A DNA stretch of 48,528 bases. It comes from Flavobacteriales bacterium (GTDB lineage: Bacteria; Bacteroidota; Bacteroidia; Flavobacteriales_F; PHOS-HE28). The stretch is taken from the NCBI GenBank assembly GCA_020635725.1, contig JACJZF010000016.1:1-48528 (forward strand), in the 5' to 3' direction. Position numbers and translations under genes: made by a program. The notes under the pieces are model-generated. The model saw nothing but the letters and a program-made list of their open reading frames with translations. It was not told where the DNA came from and did no database searches. Positions 32,092 to 41,400 of the stretch are shown in pieces. Within the stretch, counting starts at the first letter, position 1, and each line of letters opens with the position of its first letter.

Positions 32092-33165
32092 TCACTCCCA
32101 CGGCCCTTCGCGCGGCATATGCACGAAGCGCTCGCCATCCAAACGGAACAGGCCGCCGCTGAAGCCGCACCACAAGCGGCCGCGTTGGTCCTCGGTCATC
32201 CCTTGCAGCCCGAAACGTCCGTTCAGGTCAGGTCGGTCGGTCTGGTTGTAGAGCGTGAAGCGGTCATCGGCGAAGCGGTACACGCCGGTACCGGTGGCGC
32301 CGATCCAAAGCGCGCCGCGGCTGTCCTTGAAGAGCGTGTAGAGGTCGTTGTGGTGCAGGCCGACCTGATCAGTGAATAGCACGAAGCGCGCCTTATCGGC
32401 TGAAGCGACACCCGGATCCTCCATTCGGCACAGCCCGCCATCGCCGGTCATGTCGGGCTGGTAGGTCTGCATGCACAGGATCCAGATTCGGCCCTGCCCA
32501 TCCTCCACCACCTCATTCACCGAGTTGCTGCACAGCCCGTGCTCCTTGCCGAAACGCGTGAAGGGCTCCGCCGCCGCAGGGTCGTAGCGCAGCAAGCCGT
32601 AGCCATCGGTGCGGAACCAGTGCCTACCGCGGCTATCGACCAGGCACAGATTGACACGGCCCGGCGCGATCGCATAGCGTTCGATGCGCTTGCGGTCCAC
32701 AGGCACCGCGAAAGGCTCCATGCGCTCTCCGTTCCAGCGGAACACACCACTGCGCGTACTGGCCCAGATGCCGCCCTTCCCATCGCTCGCCACCCCGCTC
32801 TCATCGCTCCACAGCTGGTGGAAGCCGGTATCATCCATGCGCACCACGCCCGTTCCATCATGACCGGCGAACCAGAGGTTGCCCTCGGCATCCTCCGCGA
32901 TGCTGCTCACCACGTTGCCGCCCGCACCATTCGCGGGACTGAGGTATCGGAACGGCTCGGTGGCATCGCTCGGGTCGAGCACCGCCACGCCATGCCCGAT
33001 GGTGCCGAACCACAAGCGGCCTTGGCTATCGGTGAATGCCGTTACCACATACTCGGCCACCGGCGTGCCGCCCAAGGGCTGCACAGGCTCGGGTTGCGGA
33101 GGCTGGCCCACGCACGCGGTGATGGATGATGCAACCAGAAGGAAGAATCCCAAGAGATCGCGCAT
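32092..33165 (-). CDS. Two-component-regulator-type beta-propeller lipoprotein
   Basis: The protein is 357 aa. A signal ends in a lipobox Cys (SSITAC). The remainder is a series of Reg_prop repeats (DSQGRLWFGTIGHGVAVLD, DAEGNLWFAGHDGTGVVRMD, DSRGRHWFRTDGYGLLRYD, DGQGRIWILC, DSRGALWIGATGTGVYRF, DQRGRLWCGFSGGLFRLDG). These make up one 6-7-bladed propeller like those of hybrid sensor kinases, but here without any kinase or membrane helix. It may be a stand-alone ligand-binding or scaffold protein in the periplasm. A TACATTGC box lies 4 nt upstream. It is a distant relative of the sensor domain of the kinase at 38493. Confidence 0.82.
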   Translation of the reverse strand: MRDLLGFFLLVASSITACVGQPPQPEPVQPLGGTPVAEYVVTAFTDSQGRLWFGTIGHGVAVLDPSDATEPFRYLSPANGAGGNVVSSIAEDAEGNLWFAGHDGTGVVRMDDTGFHQLWSDESGVASDGKGGIWASTRSGVFRWNGERMEPFAVPVDRKRIERYAIAPGRVNLCLVDSRGRHWFRTDGYGLLRYDPAAAEPFTRFGKEHGLCSNSVNEVVEDGQGRIWILCMQTYQPDMTGDGGLCRMEDPGVASADKARFVLFTDQVGLHHNDLYTLFKDSRGALWIGATGTGVYRFADDRFTLYNQTDRPDLNGRFGLQGMTEDQRGRLWCGFSGGLFRLDGERFVHMPREGPWE

Positions 33166-33169
33166 GCTA

Positions 33170-33177
33170 GCAATGTA
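33170..33177 (-). promoter_or_regulatory. Possible -7 box TACATTGC
   Basis: Imperfect TAnnTT(T/C)G match on the minus strand, 4 nt before the ATG at 33165. Confidence 0.3.
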
Positions 33178-33293
33178 TCCGTACGCCCGGATTGGTTACG
33201 ATCGGAATAGGGTTCGGCTCCTTGCTCAGCACGCAACTGAAACTCGAATGCGACATTGAACGAACCGGCTGGCAGCGGACGCGGCGCAAGCGC

Positions 33294-34202
33294 TCATTCC
33301 AAGGGCAGGACATACCTCACCTCATCCACCGGCTCTCCTGTTGCCACCAAGGCCTTTCCGTCCCACCTAAGGTGCTCCGTGCGCAGGATCCTTGTGAGCA
33401 ATGGCTCCACCCCTTCCTCATCCATCCCCTGCTCCACTTCCTCATAGGTGCTCGTCACGCGCAGCACCACATCGGCCTCTCCTTCCATATCGGCCGGATA
33501 GATGAAGCTCACGTTCTCGCTGTATGCCCCATCGGGCGAGCCCATCAGATCGGCCACGTGGTGGAATCGGCCGCCGCTCCAGAACACAACGACCTCGCCG
33601 GTGGTGCAGCCGCAGCCACCTACGCAAGGCACCGAGAGCGTGATCACGTCATCCACTCCCTTCACTCCCAGATCACCGTGAGCCTTCACTTCCTCGAATC
33701 CCCAGGCGAAGCTGCGCACGGTGATGCGGTCGATCTCCTTTCCGCTTCGCAGCGCCACGATGCGGTAGCTGTAGTCGATGCGGCCCGTGTCCGATGGGGT
33801 CACGTGATCGATGCCCGAAACGAACTTGACCGAGGGATCCGCATGGCTTCCGAAGCACCTCTGCGCCAGGTTGCCGCCCCAGGTCCATCCCTCGGCGCCG
33901 CGCACCGCGATGCGATACCAATGGCTCATGACGCCGTGGATCGACAGGGTATCCTGCGTGTCCTCGAGCACCTGAACGCGCTCACCGGACTTGAGCACGC
34001 GCACGAGACCGGCTTCCCGCTCGGGCCGGGTGCGCAAGGGCGCATCGTCGAAGAGCACATAGGCCGGGTCCGCCTCCTCGGAGAAGAGGTAGTTCATGCG
34101 CGGCGTGTGGTGAACGAAGACCGGATCCTGCGCCTTCGAGATGACCGCGAGGATTGATGCGAATCCGAATAGCAGGTACGCGCGCTTCAAGCTCATGTTC
34201 AT
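33294..34202 (-). CDS. Hypothetical secreted protein with SH3-like domain
   Basis: The protein is 302 aa (300 if the second ATG at 34196 is used). A signal peptide (LKRAYLLFGFASILAVISKA, then QDP) is followed by a bacterial SH3-like module (~53-112: APLRTRPEREAGLVRVLKSG, WYRIAVRGAEGWTWGGNLAQ), typical of proteins binding cell-wall or peptide ligands. The C-terminal ~180 residues are beta-rich, with a Cys-rich loop CVGGCGC, and are not recognised. On the minus strand a GTGCCG/CGGCAC hairpin (34208-34227) and a TAGCTTGG box (34237-34244) precede the start. Confidence 0.65.
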   Translation of the reverse strand: MNMSLKRAYLLFGFASILAVISKAQDPVFVHHTPRMNYLFSEEADPAYVLFDDAPLRTRPEREAGLVRVLKSGERVQVLEDTQDTLSIHGVMSHWYRIAVRGAEGWTWGGNLAQRCFGSHADPSVKFVSGIDHVTPSDTGRIDYSYRIVALRSGKEIDRITVRSFAWGFEEVKAHGDLGVKGVDDVITLSVPCVGGCGCTTGEVVVFWSGGRFHHVADLMGSPDGAYSENVSFIYPADMEGEADVVLRVTSTYEEVEQGMDEEGVEPLLTRILRTEHLRWDGKALVATGEPVDEVRYVLPLE

Positions 34203-34250
34203 ATCCGGTGCCGATTGATAACGGCACGGGGATGCGCCAAGCTAGCCCAA

Positions 34251-34979
34251 CTACCGCGCCGCGATCGCGAACACGCAGGCCACTTCACTGCGGATGACGA
34301 TGCGGGAGAAATTGACGCCGAGCGATTCATACGAACTCGTTCCGCCGCTGTAGCCATAGGCCTCCACAGCCATTAGGCGATTCACGTTGCCGTAGATGCG
34401 CGGGTCGCGGTGCTCTGGCTGCACCTCCTCCACCTTCAATGCCGGACCGGTGTTCTCTCCTATCGCGGCCAACAGGTAATCGGCCTTCTCCTTGGCGGCG
34501 GTGATGGCCTGCACGCGCATCTGCCGGCGGTACTCCTGCTCCTTTCTGTGCGACACGTGGTGGATGCGCGCCTCGTCGATCTCCAGGCGGTCCAGCTCCA
34601 GGAAGACCTTGCGCACCTGCTCAGCGTCGGCCAGCTTCAGCATGTAGCCCTTGCGCGCGATCACGTCGTCCTTGCGGAATTTCCTAGGCACGTAGTCCGC
34701 CACGGCATCGCTGAGCGTGAGGCGCTCCACATCGATTCCCAGCGCCTTGATCGCGTCGCGCAGCTGGATTTCCTGCTGCTCCACGCTCACCTTGCTATTG
34801 CCGCTGCCGCGCTCGCGCAGCTCAATGGCGATGTGGATCTCATCGGGCACTACCTGCATCTCGGCTACGCCGGTGACCTCGATGCGGGGCGAGGGCTGCT
34901 GCTCGCTCGCGCGTTGGGCATGTGCGGTGAGCGGGGCAAGCGTGATGGCGATGAAGGCGAGGGCAGCAGTGCGGCGCAT
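34251..34979 (-). CDS. SIMPL domain-containing protein (DUF541)
   Basis: The protein is 242 aa. A signal peptide (RRTAALAFIAITLAPLTAHA) is followed by a SIMPL/DUF541 domain beginning IEVTGVAEMQVVPDEIHIAIELRE in pieces, with internal KALGIDVERL, RKGYMLKLAD and a C-terminal YGYSGGTSSYES stretch. SIMPL proteins are periplasmic and often of unknown function; some resemble BP26 channel-forming proteins. The start at 34979 is chosen for the signal peptide; an in-frame ATG at 35033 adds only a basic stretch. It lies 76 bp after the T9SS gene's stop, on the same strand. Confidence 0.85.
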   Translation of the reverse strand: MRRTAALAFIAITLAPLTAHAQRASEQQPSPRIEVTGVAEMQVVPDEIHIAIELRERGSGNSKVSVEQQEIQLRDAIKALGIDVERLTLSDAVADYVPRKFRKDDVIARKGYMLKLADAEQVRKVFLELDRLEIDEARIHHVSHRKEQEYRRQMRVQAITAAKEKADYLLAAIGENTGPALKVEEVQPEHRDPRIYGNVNRLMAVEAYGYSGGTSSYESLGVNFSRIVIRSEVACVFAIAAR

Positions 34980-35055
34980 GGCAATGGGTTTGGCACGAAG
35001 GAACGCGCCAGAGCGCGCTTTATTGAGCGCCACGGGGTCGCGAACGCGAGCCCAT

Positions 35056-37188
35056 TCACCACACGAATCGCTCGGTCCTCATGGCGTTCCGGGCGAAGTA
35101 CACACCGGGCGTGAAACCGACGAGGTCTATCGCCGCCCGGTCAGCGCTGTTCCGGGTGCGATGCACCACCCGGCCCGTGAGGTCGAGGATCTCGACCGGC
35201 CCGGGCATATCCGGCCGGATCAGGAGCCGCCCAAGGCTCCGGTCAATCACCAGCCACGGCTCCTCGCTCACCGTTTCCCCAAGCCCCATCCCGAACACGG
35301 GGAACTGATCGCTGATCCCGATGCAGAACGCGTCCATCACCTGCACGGTGTACATGCCGTTCTGTGTCGGCGTCCACGTCGCACCGGTGGCTCCGCTGAT
35401 CGGCACACCGTCAACGTACCATTGATAGAGGCCCGTCGCATTCGTGCAGGTCAGCAGATCAACCACCTCCACGATCACCGGTTCCGGTGTCTGGCTCACG
35501 CCCATGGTTACCGCATCGGTAGTATCGCTTCCGCATAAGCCATCGATGATGCACCGGTACGTGTAGGTGCCAGCATCAAGAGGACCGGCATGCAGGGTAT
35601 CGTATCCCGTGCCTGTGGAAGAACCGTTCAGCATCCACTGGTAGGTGAGCCCCGTGCCGAGCGCGTCCACATCGAGCACCTCGGTGGCAGGCGAGCAATA
35701 GTCGCTGGCCACCACGGGTTGCTGCACGATGCTCGGGGGCAGGCATTCACCGGCCGTGATGAGGAAGATGCTCGGCCCGCCGCCGGTGAGGTTCGACCCC
35801 GCGAGGCTCATCACACTGCTGAACCGCCCGGTGAGCGCGAGCTTGCCGTGCGCATCGGCCACCATCTGCCGCATGCCGCCCTGGAAGGCCTGCACCGGCA
35901 CCACCTCCAGTAAGGCACCGTCCATCGCGTCGTACTTCAGGCAGAACATGCTTCCGCCCGCGAACACCAGCTGGCTCGCGGGCGAAGGATCCGCATCGAA
36001 GTTGTTGCTGAAGTCGCCGCACACGAACACATCTCCATCGGGCTCCGTGGCGATGCCGCGCATGTCGTAACCGCCGCTGCTGGTGCCAGGCAACGCGTCG
36101 TACCAAAGCTGATTGATGTCGGCATCGTACTTCGCGATCCACATCCAGCGGTTGCTGCCTGTGCTGACCTGCGTGGCGCTGCTGTTCGGATCAAGGCTCG
36201 TGGCGCCGTAAACGACACCGCACAGAAGTATGTTGCCCATGGGATCGAGCACCATGCGCTGCGCATCCAGTACGGTGGCAGTGCCGCCGAAATGGTCAAC
36301 GGAAATGAAGGCGCCCGTTGCAGTGTACTTCGCGATGAATACACGCAGCCCGGTGGCGGTCACGGTGGCCGTTCCAGGCCCTGGGTCGAAGTCGGCCGTG
36401 CTAGCGATGGTGCCGCTCATGATCAGATCGCCATTGGCATCGAAGGCCAGGTTGCGCACACGCTCCTCCGCACTGGCCCCGCTGATGCTCCAACCCGTGA
36501 CGAAGGCGCCGGCGGCGTCATACTTCGCCACGAAGCCATCATAGGAACCTGCGCTGGTGATGGGGAATGAAGCGGCTGATGGGTCGAGGTCGAGCGTGCC
36601 TTGGTAGCGGCCGCACACCCAGGTGTTCCCCGAAGCATCCACCGCGATATCATCGGCGGCGAGGTTCGTGCCGCTCACACCTATCATGAAGCTCCACTGG
36701 TAGGTCATGTCGGCGAGGTAGCGCGAAACGAAGAGGTTGTTGCTGGTGCCGGTGGGGCTGGTCATCGCCATGCCCGCGCCGGGGTCAGCATCGAAGGTGC
36801 CGAAGGCTCCGCTCGCCATCACCACGCCACCGGCTGGGTGCACGGCCAGCGCCGTGGGCTCGTCGCTGCTTCCGGGGCTGCCCATGCTGAAGCCCCAGAT
36901 GAACTGGCCCAGGCTGTCGTATTTGCACAGGGCCATGTCCGTGAAATTCTGATCGGCCGAGGTGAGCACGGCCGCGCCAGCGCCGCTATCGAAATCGATA
37001 TTGCCGAAGAAACCGCTGCACAGGTAGATGCTGCCGTCAGGGTCATATGCCGCATCGGTGCCCGCGCCGAGGTAGTTGTTCAGGTTGCCGCTACCGGAGA
37101 AGCCGCTGCCAGTGCGCAGAACGGTGTTCTGGGCCGAAGCATCGGATACGAACAGGACCAGGAGGAAGCAGCATAGAACTAGTCGCAT
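35056..37188 (-). CDS. Large secreted repeat protein with T9SS C-terminal sorting domain
   Basis: The protein is 710 aa. A signal peptide (RLVLCCFLLVLFVSDASA) precedes ~450 residues of repeats containing a Asp-Pro-rich turn (NIDFDSGAG, TFDADPGAG, TLDLDPSAAS, ADFDPGPG, NFDADPSPAS) alternating with strands like GNTWVCGRYQG and GDVFVCGDFSN. This pattern resembles SBBP-type beta-propeller repeats of Bacteroidota surface proteins. Residues ~500-590 look like an Ig-like module (PPSIVQQPVVASDYCS, YQWMLNGSS). The C-terminal ~70 residues (LGRLLIRPDMPGPVEILDLT to GVYFARNAMRTERFVW) are the T9SS sorting domain. It is probably an outer-surface or secreted protein; ligands unknown. Confidence 0.8.
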   Translation of the reverse strand: MRLVLCCFLLVLFVSDASAQNTVLRTGSGFSGSGNLNNYLGAGTDAAYDPDGSIYLCSGFFGNIDFDSGAGAAVLTSADQNFTDMALCKYDSLGQFIWGFSMGSPGSSDEPTALAVHPAGGVVMASGAFGTFDADPGAGMAMTSPTGTSNNLFVSRYLADMTYQWSFMIGVSGTNLAADDIAVDASGNTWVCGRYQGTLDLDPSAASFPITSAGSYDGFVAKYDAAGAFVTGWSISGASAEERVRNLAFDANGDLIMSGTIASTADFDPGPGTATVTATGLRVFIAKYTATGAFISVDHFGGTATVLDAQRMVLDPMGNILLCGVVYGATSLDPNSSATQVSTGSNRWMWIAKYDADINQLWYDALPGTSSGGYDMRGIATEPDGDVFVCGDFSNNFDADPSPASQLVFAGGSMFCLKYDAMDGALLEVVPVQAFQGGMRQMVADAHGKLALTGRFSSVMSLAGSNLTGGGPSIFLITAGECLPPSIVQQPVVASDYCSPATEVLDVDALGTGLTYQWMLNGSSTGTGYDTLHAGPLDAGTYTYRCIIDGLCGSDTTDAVTMGVSQTPEPVIVEVVDLLTCTNATGLYQWYVDGVPISGATGATWTPTQNGMYTVQVMDAFCIGISDQFPVFGMGLGETVSEEPWLVIDRSLGRLLIRPDMPGPVEILDLTGRVVHRTRNSADRAAIDLVGFTPGVYFARNAMRTERFVW

Positions 37189-37326
37189 GGCAAAGGGTTT
37201 TCGCGCAGACAACAAGATACGCGCCGAACGGAATGGCATGGCTGCTGCATCCTCGCGGTGAGCGATTGCTCCTTGCCCATATGCAACACGGTCAGCGCGA
37301 TCCGTGATCGCAGCTCCCGGTAAGGC

Positions 37327-37734
37327 TCACGGCACGAACAGGTCCCGCCGCTGCTCCTTGCACGGCACGATGCCGCTGGTGCAGAACGCATACTGCTTCC
37401 AACGGCTGTTGATGGTGATGCTCGCGCTGTTGAGCACCCGCCGGATCTCGAGCGTGCCATAATGCTCCTCGTTGCAGCGGTTGATCTGCGCGCGCGTGCC
37501 GCGGTCGCAGGTGATGCCGCTGATCTCCACCCGGTAATGGCCGGTGCTGTCGGTGGTCACAAGCTGATCGCCGATCATGAGGGCGGTGTCGCGCAGCACA
37601 TCCTTGGTGGCCTGGTCGTAGGCCGTGCCAGTGAGGGTGTACGACCAGAATACGCCCTTGGCCGCAACGGTCAAGGCCGCGGTGCAGAGGAGCAGCAGGG
37701 CCAAGGCGCGGTGCAGGAGGCTTGCCGAGTTCAT
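37327..37734 (-). CDS. Small secreted protein with carboxypeptidase-regulatory-like fold
   Basis: The protein is 135 aa. The ATG at 37734 opens a signal peptide (LHRALALLLLCTAALTV). The mature part contains LTGTAYDQATKDVLRDTALM to TTDSTGHYRVEI, the spacing of a carboxypeptidase-regulatory-like (transthyretin-fold) domain, and two possible disulphides (TCDRG/NRCNEE, FCTSG/PCKEQ). A TACCTTCG box lies 9 nt upstream, which argues for this start over the ATG at 37794. Confidence 0.65.
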   Translation of the reverse strand: MNSASLLHRALALLLLCTAALTVAAKGVFWSYTLTGTAYDQATKDVLRDTALMIGDQLVTTDSTGHYRVEISGITCDRGTRAQINRCNEEHYGTLEIRRVLNSASITINSRWKQYAFCTSGIVPCKEQRRDLFVP

Positions 37735-37743
37735 GTCACCAGT

Positions 37744-37751
37744 CGAAGGTA
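37744..37751 (-). promoter_or_regulatory. -7 promoter box TACCTTCG
   Basis: TACCTTCG on the minus strand, 9 nt before the ATG at 37734. Confidence 0.5.
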
Positions 37752-37806
37752 GTCGGTAGGCTAGCTCGTGATTTCGCGAAGCCGTTCCGCGCACGCCGCC
37801 CCTGCC

Positions 37807-38433
37807 CTACGAGCTCGTGAGGTAGCCGTGCCGGAAGCCCTCGACGATCAGGCCGGCGAGGTTGCGCACGTTGAGCTTGGTGAAGATGTGCTGCCGATGG
37901 TTCTCCACGGTGTTCACCGATAGCGAGAGACGCTCGGCGATCTCCTTCGAGGTCTGTTCGCGGGCGATCAGGCGCAGCACCTCGATCTCCCGCTCGGAGA
38001 GCGCCGCAGCCTCCTTCGCTTGGGATTGCCCGTTCAGGAACGCGTACTCCGGAGGCAGATGCAACCGGCCTTGCGCGACTTTCTTCACTGCCGCGCACAG
38101 CGCATCGATATCCTCGGTCTTGCTCACATACCCGCGCACACCGCTGCGCAGCAGGTTCTCCACCAGGATCGGGCTGCCCAAGCTGGTATAGGCGATGATC
38201 GGGAGCGTCGGATGCGCGTTGCCGATGGTCCGGAACAGTTCGATGCCGATGACATCGTCCGCGACCACGTCCAGAACCAGGACATCGGGAAGCGGGGCTT
38301 CCAGATGCCGCATCAGCTCCTCCCGCGTGCGTGCATGGAAGCGCAAGGTGGCACCGCGTTCCTCGAAGGTCCGCAGGAGGGCGAGACCCACGGCGGGATG
38401 ATCATCGAACAGACCTACACGGACCCCCTGCAT
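37807..38433 (-). CDS. LuxR/NarL-family response regulator
   Basis: The protein is 208 aa. A receiver domain has the acidic pair Asp10/Asp11 (GLFDDH), the phosphoacceptor Asp55 (VLVLDVV), a Thr in IIAYTS and a Lys in YVSKTED. The usual Pro after the phosphoacceptor is absent (DVVADD). A LuxR-type helix-turn-helix follows (~143-200: LSEREIEVLRLIAREQTSKE, LSLSVNTVENHRQHIFTKL). The start at 38433 is the only ATG matching the receiver fold; longer frames run into the kinase gene. It lies 59 bp downstream of the kinase and is its likely partner. A TTCCTTTG box (one mismatch) lies 15 nt upstream, so it may also be transcribed alone. Confidence 0.92.
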   Translation of the reverse strand: MQGVRVGLFDDHPAVGLALLRTFEERGATLRFHARTREELMRHLEAPLPDVLVLDVVADDVIGIELFRTIGNAHPTLPIIAYTSLGSPILVENLLRSGVRGYVSKTEDIDALCAAVKKVAQGRLHLPPEYAFLNGQSQAKEAAALSEREIEVLRLIAREQTSKEIAERLSLSVNTVENHRQHIFTKLNVRNLAGLIVEGFRHGYLTSS

Positions 38434-38492
38434 GTTGTGGCGTTGGCGCAAAGGAATGCGACGGCAACCGGAACGGCCATGGTGGTTTCCCA

Positions 38493-41400
38493 CTATGCGC
38501 GTTGCGGAAACCGGAACAGGAATCGGCTGCCCGTGGCACCGGTCTCCACCCTGATGCTGCCGCCGTGCTGCTGGATGAGCTCGGTGGTGAGATAGAGCCC
38601 CAGCCCGAAACCCCTCTCGTGGTGCGTGCCCAAGGATGAGTGAACCGGTCCTTTGAACAGTCGGTCCGCCAGACCCTGATCGATACCCGGACCTTGATCC
38701 TGCACGAAGAGCTCCTTGCCAGCTGTCAGGAAGCCGCAGGTGATGGAACCGCCGGCCGGACTGTACTTCAGCGCATTGCTGATGAGATTGCGGTAGATGA
38801 TCCGAAGCACGTCCAGCGGCACGCTGACCAGCTCTCCTTCCTCCACCTGGATCTCCACGTGCAAGGCCTTCTCCTTGACCATCGGCTCCAACTCGGCCAC
38901 GATGCCGCGCACCACATCGCTGTGCCGTGCTTGCTGGCCGTCGGGCCGTGCGGGTCCCTCGCCCAGCTCCAGCTTCGCCCAATCGAGCAGGTTCTGCAGC
39001 ACCATCTCCGACTGCACCAGCTGGTTGCGGATGTCGGAGGTGTGCAGGTCGAGGCGCTCGTAGCTGCCGCTGCGTAACAGATCGATGAGCAAGCGCATGG
39101 AGATGAGCGGCCCCTTGAAATCGTGCGAGATCACCGAGAGGATGCGGCGGTTCAGCGCGTTGAGCTCCTCGAGCTGCTCGTTGCGGTTCTCCACCAGCAG
39201 CTTCTGCTCGCTCAATTGCTGCGTGCGTTCCTGCACCAGGTGCTGCATGCGCGCGTTCTCGCGCCGCAACTTGCGGTGGCGGTAGCGCACGGCGAGCACC
39301 ACGGCCAGCAAAGTGGCAAGGAGGAGCGCGGCACGGAACCAGCCCGTGAGCCAGAAGGGTGGCACGATGACGATGCGCACCAGCTTGCCGGGTGCCTCGG
39401 GCGCGCTGCCGCTGGTGCTGGCGCCGAGTTTCAGGGTGTAGGAGCCCGGATCGAGGTTGGTGAAGGAGATGAAGCGGCGCGTGCCGATGGCGTTCCATTC
39501 CTTGTCGAGGCCTTCGAGCGCGTAGTAGTAGGATGCCTCGTCGGTGTCGCGATGGTCGATGGCCGAGAAGGTGAAGGAGAAGAGCGATGCGGCGTAAGGG
39601 ATCACCAGCGTGTCGATGTGGTTCGGCAGGCGATCCAGCCGGTACTGCTCACCCACCATGCGCAGGTGGTTGGCGGCACGACCACTGGTGGTGTCGATGA
39701 GCACCGGCCTGTTGCGCACCTGCAGGTCGGTGAGCACCACGGGCAGGTTGGCGGCGGCATGTCGGATGCTGTCGGGATGGAACCAGGTGATGCCGTTCAC
39801 CCCGCCGAAGAACATCCACCCTGCGCGGTCGCGGAGGAAAGCGCCGCCGTTGAACTCGCCCCGCTGGATGCCGCGGTGCGCTGCGTAGTGCGTGATCAGC
39901 GGCGCGTTCCTGTCCTCGTTCGGCGTGATGCTGCGCAGCGCATGATCCGTGTGGAAGGCGCTGAGTCCTGCATTGGTGCTGAGCCATAGGTCGCCGTTCG
40001 CGCTCTCCGTGATGCCGTACACCACGTTGTCCGAAAGGCCCTCGCGCATGGTGAACGGGAGGAACCGGAAGGCGCCATGCTCGCCGGGCTGCATCAAGCA
40101 GAGGCCGCCGCCATTGGTGCCCACCCACAGGCGGCCAAGACGGTCCTGATGCAGGCAACGGATGAAGTTGCTGGTGATGCTGCCTGGCGTTGCAGGTTGC
40201 ACCGTGTAGGAGGTGAAGGTGCCGCTCTCGCGATCGAAGCGGCTGAGCCCCGCGCCGCCGGTGCCTACCCAGAGCACACCATCGTGGTCCTCAAGGATGC
40301 AGCGCACGATGTTGCCGGGGAGGCTGTTCGCATCGTCGGGGTCGTGCGCGTAGGCGGTGAAGTCGTCGGTGGCCTCGTTGTAGCGCGCCAGGCCTCCGGC
40401 GTAGGTGCCCAGCCAGATGGTGCCGCTGCGGTCCTCGATCACGGTGAGCACCACATTGCTGGGGAGGCTCGTGGCATCGTCCTTACGCCGCGTGTAGTTC
40501 TTCCAACGGCCATCGGTGCCGCGCCGGTCGAGCCCGCACTTATCAGTGCCCACCCACAAGCGGCCCTTGCTGTCCTCGAGCACGCAACGGGTCACCTCGC
40601 AGCTGGCGCCGCGCTCGCGCTGGCGATCACCATCAAGCGTCGACATCCGATCCGAGCTGCGGTCCCACAGGTTCACGCCGCCACCGGCCGTGGCGATGAG
40701 CAAGCGCCCTTGCCTATCCTCCGTGATGCCGTACACGAAGCTCTCGGTGAGGCGGGCGCCGCTGCCGCTGCGGTCGTCGAGCACGTGGAATTGGTCCGGT
40801 GCAGGGTCGGTGAGGCTGACGCCCTGGCCGCTGGTGCTCACCCAGATCAGCCCGGTGCGGTCGCGGTAGGTGGCCAGGATCAAGTCGCTTCGCAGCGCAT
40901 GCTCATCGAGCGCATCCTTGTGATAGGATCGCAGCAGGTGGCCATCGATGTCCAGCACGTGCAGGCCATTGAAGCTGCCCACCCACAGGTGGCCGTAGCG
41001 GTCGGTGGTGATGCCGTAAACGAATTCGAGGCCTGGCGCGGTGAACGACTCGAAGCCATCACCGTCGCTCCGCATGCGGCAGAGTCCGCCGCCGTATGTG
41101 CCCACCCACAGATCGCCAGCGACATCGCGATGCAGGGCCTTGATGTTGGCCTTCGGCAGGCTCGTGGCATCCTGCGGATCGTGGCGGTAGTGCACGGGGC
41201 TTGCACCGTTCGCAGGCACATGGAACAGTCCGTACTTGGTGGCCAGCCACGCGCTGTCATCCTCATCCACGAGCATGGTGTGCACGAGCGCGCACTCAGG
41301 ATCGTCAGGTGCCACCATGGGGAAGGCGATGGCACGGAAGCGCTCATCTTGCGAATCGAGCGCGAGCAATCCCATGGTGCCGCCCACGAGGATGAGGCCA

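Noticed and set aside
33400..33420. Third copy of the dispersed element (GGCTCCACCCC)
   Set aside because: Only 10-11 bases match, there is no second stem arm, and the site lies within a coding sequence.
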